Part shown: positions 50,501-56,500 of the stretch, one piece after another
How positions within the stretch are numbered: position 1 is the first letter of the stretch
Layout of the letters: each line of letters begins with the position of its first letter
Source: Phlebotomus papatasi
Taxonomy: Eukaryota; Arthropoda; Insecta; Diptera; Psychodidae
DNA: 64,000 nt
NCBI RefSeq assembly: GCF_024763615.1
Contig: NC_077222.1
Coordinates: 33,728,001 to 33,792,000 of the forward strand
Reading direction: 5' to 3'
Notes under the pieces: model-generated
Told to the model about the DNA's origin: nothing
The model's input: only the letters and a program-made list of their open reading frames with translations
Databases searched by the model: none
Translations under genes and position numbers: made by a program

Positions 50501-53500
50501 AAGGACTAAATTTTCAAAGCTTTTAAACTAAAATTTCAGAAAATATAGTTGAAATGTTGTACTTTAACATGCCTAAAAGCTTCAACTAAATAGATTTTTT
50601 CTAAAGTTAAAACAAATGTTTGGATTTTTTTTGAAATTGCCTGACCCACGTACTCCCTTAAGAAATAAAGACTACAGTAACCAAAAATAGTTTCCCGAAA
50701 ACAATTTGGACTGGACAAATTGTGCAGAAAATAAATTACCCAAAATCGACGTAATGGATTTAAAAATGAACAAAAATTGAAATGTTAAACTTCTCTTCTC
50801 ATCATTAATTTTAATTCTGGCCGTAAGGAACTGTCAAACTTTTAAACATTCAATATTTACAGAGTTTTAAATTTGAGCTCTAACAATATTAACCCTGGTG
50901 TTACCACAAAATTTAAAGATTGCCTTATTGCATGATTTTGTCCAAATTTCACGAAAAACAAAGTTTTCGAAATAAATATAAGTGTAGGGCATTCTGAATA
51001 ATATTTTACAATATTTATTTATTAGTTAGTTAGAATTCAATTCACTGGAAACAGTGAAATCTTCAGACCGTAAAACTGATTTAATTTAATGTTTAATAGC
51101 CTAATAGGTAACAAAATTTAATTTAAAATGCATATTTTGTGATTTTTTATGTCTCAAATTACTTGTGTTTTTTAGTTATGCCCAACTGCCGACCATAACT
51201 TAATGTTATCTTTCCGGAAATTAATCTTTAATAATTATTTGAGTGTTTAATAGTGTCAAAATTAATGTCATTAATTTTCATTAGGAAACATATAAAACAT
51301 TTTGCTTTTAAACTTTTACTTACTAAATTCAATAATCAAGCAAGTAAGTAACCGGTTTTTCATTTTCTTGCTAAATTTTTCGTTGGAAATTTAAGGTCAT
51401 TTAAGAATTAACCGAAATGTTTTTTTAACTGATCACGTATTCAATTCTTTTGTATTCTTTGAGACTCTGCGTACCTAGAGGGTAAACAATTTTTCGGACT
51501 ATTTAGAATCCGATAAAAAAATCGATTCCTGTGGACGATTACAAATTATAAGAACATCCAAATTTAGGATTTTTTTTTGCAGAAGTCTGATCAAATCCTG
51601 AACTAAGATATTTTTGATGAAAAATCGTAAAATTGTCTCTCCGGATCAATTATAGCCTGTTACCAAAGATAAATTTTTAAGAATGAATTGTCACTCTTAT
51701 AAAGTTCTTACCTGTGTAAATAGAATTCTTTTGCAAACTTCTAATTTTCTAGAAAAAAAAATGGTTTAAAACTGAAGTATTGGTATTGGTTTGATAGGAT
51801 CTCACAGCGCTAAAACAAAAATTGAGCCATTGCGGGTTAAATCCATTCCAGAAAAAAAAATTACTGAATTCTCTCCTCCTCCTCTCTCTATTCCTTAAAT
51901 CCGAAAACAACTTTTGTCTAAAACATGATGCATTCTGTTACTAAAAACAATTTTAAAACATACAAAAACTAAACCAAAACTGACCAAATGGATTTTGCTA
52001 AAAGAACTGACTGAAGAACTAAAAACGAGGTCTATAACTTTGTTGTGGAAGATTTTTGCTTGAGACATTTTTTTTTTCATCTGCTCCTAACGTTTATCTA
52101 TCATTATCGCTGTGGGTGGTGACTTTTTGACTGAAAAGCTAAACACTCTCTCTCTCTACTTCATGCCATTCTTCTGCTTTGCTGAAGGCCATTATCACAG
52201 AGAGTCTAACTTTCGGAGATTTTTGCAGCATGAAATATTTTTTTTAAAAAGTTAAATTTTCTTTGCTTCAACTCACAAAATTATTGCGCTCTTTTTGACT
52301 CAATTCCTTCTTGAATCCTTCTTTTGCTGGAAGGGGGTCAAAAGAGGCTTTCTTACTTACCTTCTATCCCATGCCAGGATGTGGAATTTCCATTGCGAAA
52401 CAAACAGCTCAACGGAGAATTGTTGGCGGAGATGATGCTGGATTTGGATCTTTTCCATGGCAAGCCTACATTCGAATTGGCTCCTCAAGGTAATCCCCAT
52501 CAAGTCTCCTGCAATTAAAAAAAAATCTATTTTTTGTAGTTGTTATGAAGGTCTCTCATTAGTGCTTCACATCATTATTTAACAGAAATCATCCTTAACA
52601 AAGTGCTTATCATCATTTACAATACTAACCGGCTTTTTTCCTCACTCTCTCTCTCTCTCGCGATCGCTCGTTCGTGTCCTGAAACGTGCGCCATAAACAC
52701 GACAGGTCTCTGCTTTCCAGATGCGGTGGCTCATTAATATCACGCCGACACGTGGTCACTGCTGGCCACTGTGTCGCCAGAGCCAGCCCTCGCCAAGTGC
52801 ATGTTACTCTTGGGGATTATGTGATCAATTCGGCCGTGGAGCCCCTTCCGGCCTACACCTTTGGCGTCCGTCGCATCGATGTCCATCCCTATTTCAAATT
52901 CACTCCACAGGCCGATCGCTATGATGTCTCAGTGCTCACCCTCGAACGGCCCGTGCATTATATGCCACACATTGGTAAGTTCGTGCCAAATCTAACCCAA
53001 CCCAAAAATGAAATAAACCCAAAAAAGCATTAGATACTGACCTTGGAAGTTATTGCAGCTCCGATATGCCTGCCGGAGAAGAATGAGGATTTCCTGGGGA
53101 AATTTGGCTGGGCAGCCGGATGGGGAGCACTGAATCCAGGATCTCGATTAAGGCCAAAGACACTACAAGCTGTTGATGTTCCTGTTATAGACAATAGGTA
53201 AGAAATGTAATATAAAACACAATTCCTAATTCCTAGATTAAACTTAAAGACGAAAAAAGATTTATTATTTAATCAAACATCACAAAAAACTGAAATTATT
53301 ATTTTCATGTTTTGAAAAATTGGGCTAAATTCAGGAATATTAAATACGTTTGATTCTTATTAGCGAAGAAAGGCTGGAATTTAGACCTTATAAACTAGGA
53401 TAAATATTTCAACGAAAAGAAACATTTTACTGCTCGAATTCCACAGAGAGAGCAGCGTGAATAATCATTCGATTTTGAGTTATTTCGACTCTTTCTCCAC

Positions 53501-56500
53501 TAAAGAGTCGTATTTTGGTAGAATTTTAAAAATATATGATGTTTCGAGTTCTTTAACGTCGCGCTGTTTATACGTTTGTCTGCCTGTCCTTCCGACTGTC
53601 GCCAGTTCTAGAACCAAACAATTAAAGATAGAAACCTGAGACTTTCGAGAGACCCCTGCATAAGGTTACCAAAGAACCGTTAACAAACCTCTTATTTTTC
53701 CCCAGTTCTCGCACCCCCTCCAAGAACCACTTTTGGGATTACTCGAAAATGCGTCGTGCGATTTTAGAAAACATCAAGGTGGACATTTCGTCCTTAAACG
53801 AAAATACCGTTGAATCATTCCAAATAACGGGTTTTCAAAGTCAAAAGTTAAAAAGGCTATAGGGGAGCGTGAGGAGCGTGTTCCTCAACCGAATGGCATC
53901 ATATTTGGGTTCGATGGAAAAGCCAAGTCTGTGACGGGTTCCAATCGCTTATGGACCGGTAATGAACCGGTTCAAAACTGGTAACTAATTTTTATCCTAA
54001 AATCAATTCTATTATTTTTAAGGTATTTTGAAGTATCTTTCGAGTGATTTATGAATTAGTTAAGAACTGGGAAACGATTAATAATGTATGTGTCATATTC
54101 TAAAGCTGATGTTCCTTAAGATATCGATTTTGATTAGTTTTAAAGACTAGGCAATAGTTCAGATCTCGCCGTAAGCGAATTTGTCGCACAAGTACCGCAA
54201 CAAATGGTACTCCCTCCGTTCCGAAATAAGTCGTACGTTTGGGAAAAATTCTTGTTCCGAAATAAGTCATACGTTTGGGAAAAATTGGGATTAATGGAAC
54301 GTTTGTTGGTAAATCTTTTGTGTATCAACAATTATTTCTTGTAAAGAACTATTGCTAATGTTCAGTACTAAAATTGGGGTCCAGTCTTGATGGTATGTTG
54401 AGGAACGAATGTCTTAAAAATGTCTTATTTTTGGCGTTTTATTTTCAATCTAAAATAGGTACAGAATGGTGAGAGATACAGACTTGGGACCTTCGAGGGA
54501 CCCCCACATAAGTTGACCCTGGGACCATTAATATGTTCTTTATTTTGCCCCTACTCCTTCCCTTCCCCTCCAAAATCATGTTTTTTGGGATTGCTCGAAA
54601 ACACGTCGTGCGATTTTTTTTCTTCAATTCTGGATATGTTTTAGAGAAACATATAAATTGTCCCAGGGTCAACTTATGGGGGGTCCGCTGAAAATCCCAA
54701 GTCCCTATCTATCACCATTTTGCAGCCAGATATTCAAACACATAAAAAAGGATGTTTTTTTTATTGCTCATTCTGCAAAATTTGAGCAATAAAAATGTTA
54801 TATCGGTAATAACTAGGGAGTTCTACTTGTGCATACTAAAAATTTAGAACAAATTCTAGCCTGTAATGTTAATCACAGTCCATCTTAAAGTAATTAACTA
54901 TCTACCGGAGTTCTTTGAAAAAAACAAACGCGAAAAATGGACAACTTCAACACATCGAATCCTCAACATACCATCGTGATAGGATCACCATATTATCCCT
55001 GAACATAGAGGATAGTTCATACACAAGATATTTGTAAATAACAAAAACATTCTCTGAAACCATTCCATAATCCCTAATTTTTCCCCAACGTACGACTTAT
55101 TTCGGAACGGAGGGAGTATTAAACCGAATATGATAATCTTCCCGCTGGATTAAGCCTACATAGTCTGATCTCTATGATATGACCTACGCCATCTTTTGCA
55201 GCCATTTTGTTGGACCAAAATCCGTTATTAATACACATTTCATATGAGAGCGTATTTTACTCAAATCTACAATTACTTAGGTTGTAAGTGAAAAAAAATC
55301 CGGAAGTGATCATGTACAATGCATTAATAAGCGATGGTAGTCATTATATAGAATTCCTATTTACGTAAATAGTTCATAAAATAAAATTTTGGAACAAAAA
55401 ATAGAGTTTGGGTACAAGTGACAAAATTGTACCAATGCATAATTTTTTTTAAAGGGTTTTTCAAAAATATTAGTCCTTTTCCTAAAAAATCCTAATAAGG
55501 TGTGGTGACCCCAATTGAGGCCACCTTGTTGCCTCCGGATCCAGATGATGATGTTTCCTCAATACACTATTTTTTTGAGTTGCTATATTTTTTTATTAAG
55601 GAAGATTATTACACTGCCCAATGGCATGGGCTACGTTTACACAGTGACTGAACCAACCTCTTGAATCTAGCTACTCTTTTTATACTAAAATCCTCCACTC
55701 GCACCCTAATTCTATTCGACATTATTTCCCGTGGGAAGGTGTCCAATTAGTGATTCAGGACGAACCTCTAGATAACGATCGTCTGGAGACGATCGTTAAG
55801 TGCCTATAAAAATATCCAACTATCCACTTTCGCTATCTCTAGAGTTTTCTCCAACACTTCCTATATCCTTAAGAAAGGGGATGCTTAATTGAGATGACCG
55901 AGGACCACACACCTTTTCGATCTTTGTTATCTTTGTCCCTATTTCTTTTCGGGCTTTTATGGCTTTCTTGGCGCGAGCTCTTATTTTACGACCGTCTCGA
56001 AGAGAAAGTAATCTTAAAAGCTTGTCACCATAGATCACCCACTTTACGAGTTTTCCAGGAATAGAGGGTGCCTTTGTTTGCTTAAGCCAACAAATGCACC
56101 CTCTTTTTGGTCACTCATATCTCGCCCATCGTGATCTTACGAACACCTGCCTAATGGCTTTAAGATGTTACTTTGGGCTATAAATTTCGTAAGGATAATT
56201 GGATAGAAAACTCTCGCGGCGCTAGACATGATCTATCATGTCTCTTCTTGATATTTCACAAAAGAACCAGCGCGATCATGAATATTTGAAAACCGAGTTG
56301 TGATGCACAAAATGCGTCACAACAAAGGTACAATTTGTAGATTTATAATAGAGCTTTCTAACAAAAAAAAAGTTTCAGTCAAAATGTAAATTAGATCTTG
56401 AGATATAAAGTGCTTTATAGAATATTATGAAACATTGGTACAATTTTGTCTGGCATTGTACTTCATATTGCCAATATTTGCTCTAACATTTTAGTTAACA

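Noticed and set aside
55820..56038. Minus-strand 72-codon basic frame (ARAKKAIKARKEIG)
   Set aside because: It lies wholly inside the solo LTR, in a non-coding part of a retrotransposon.
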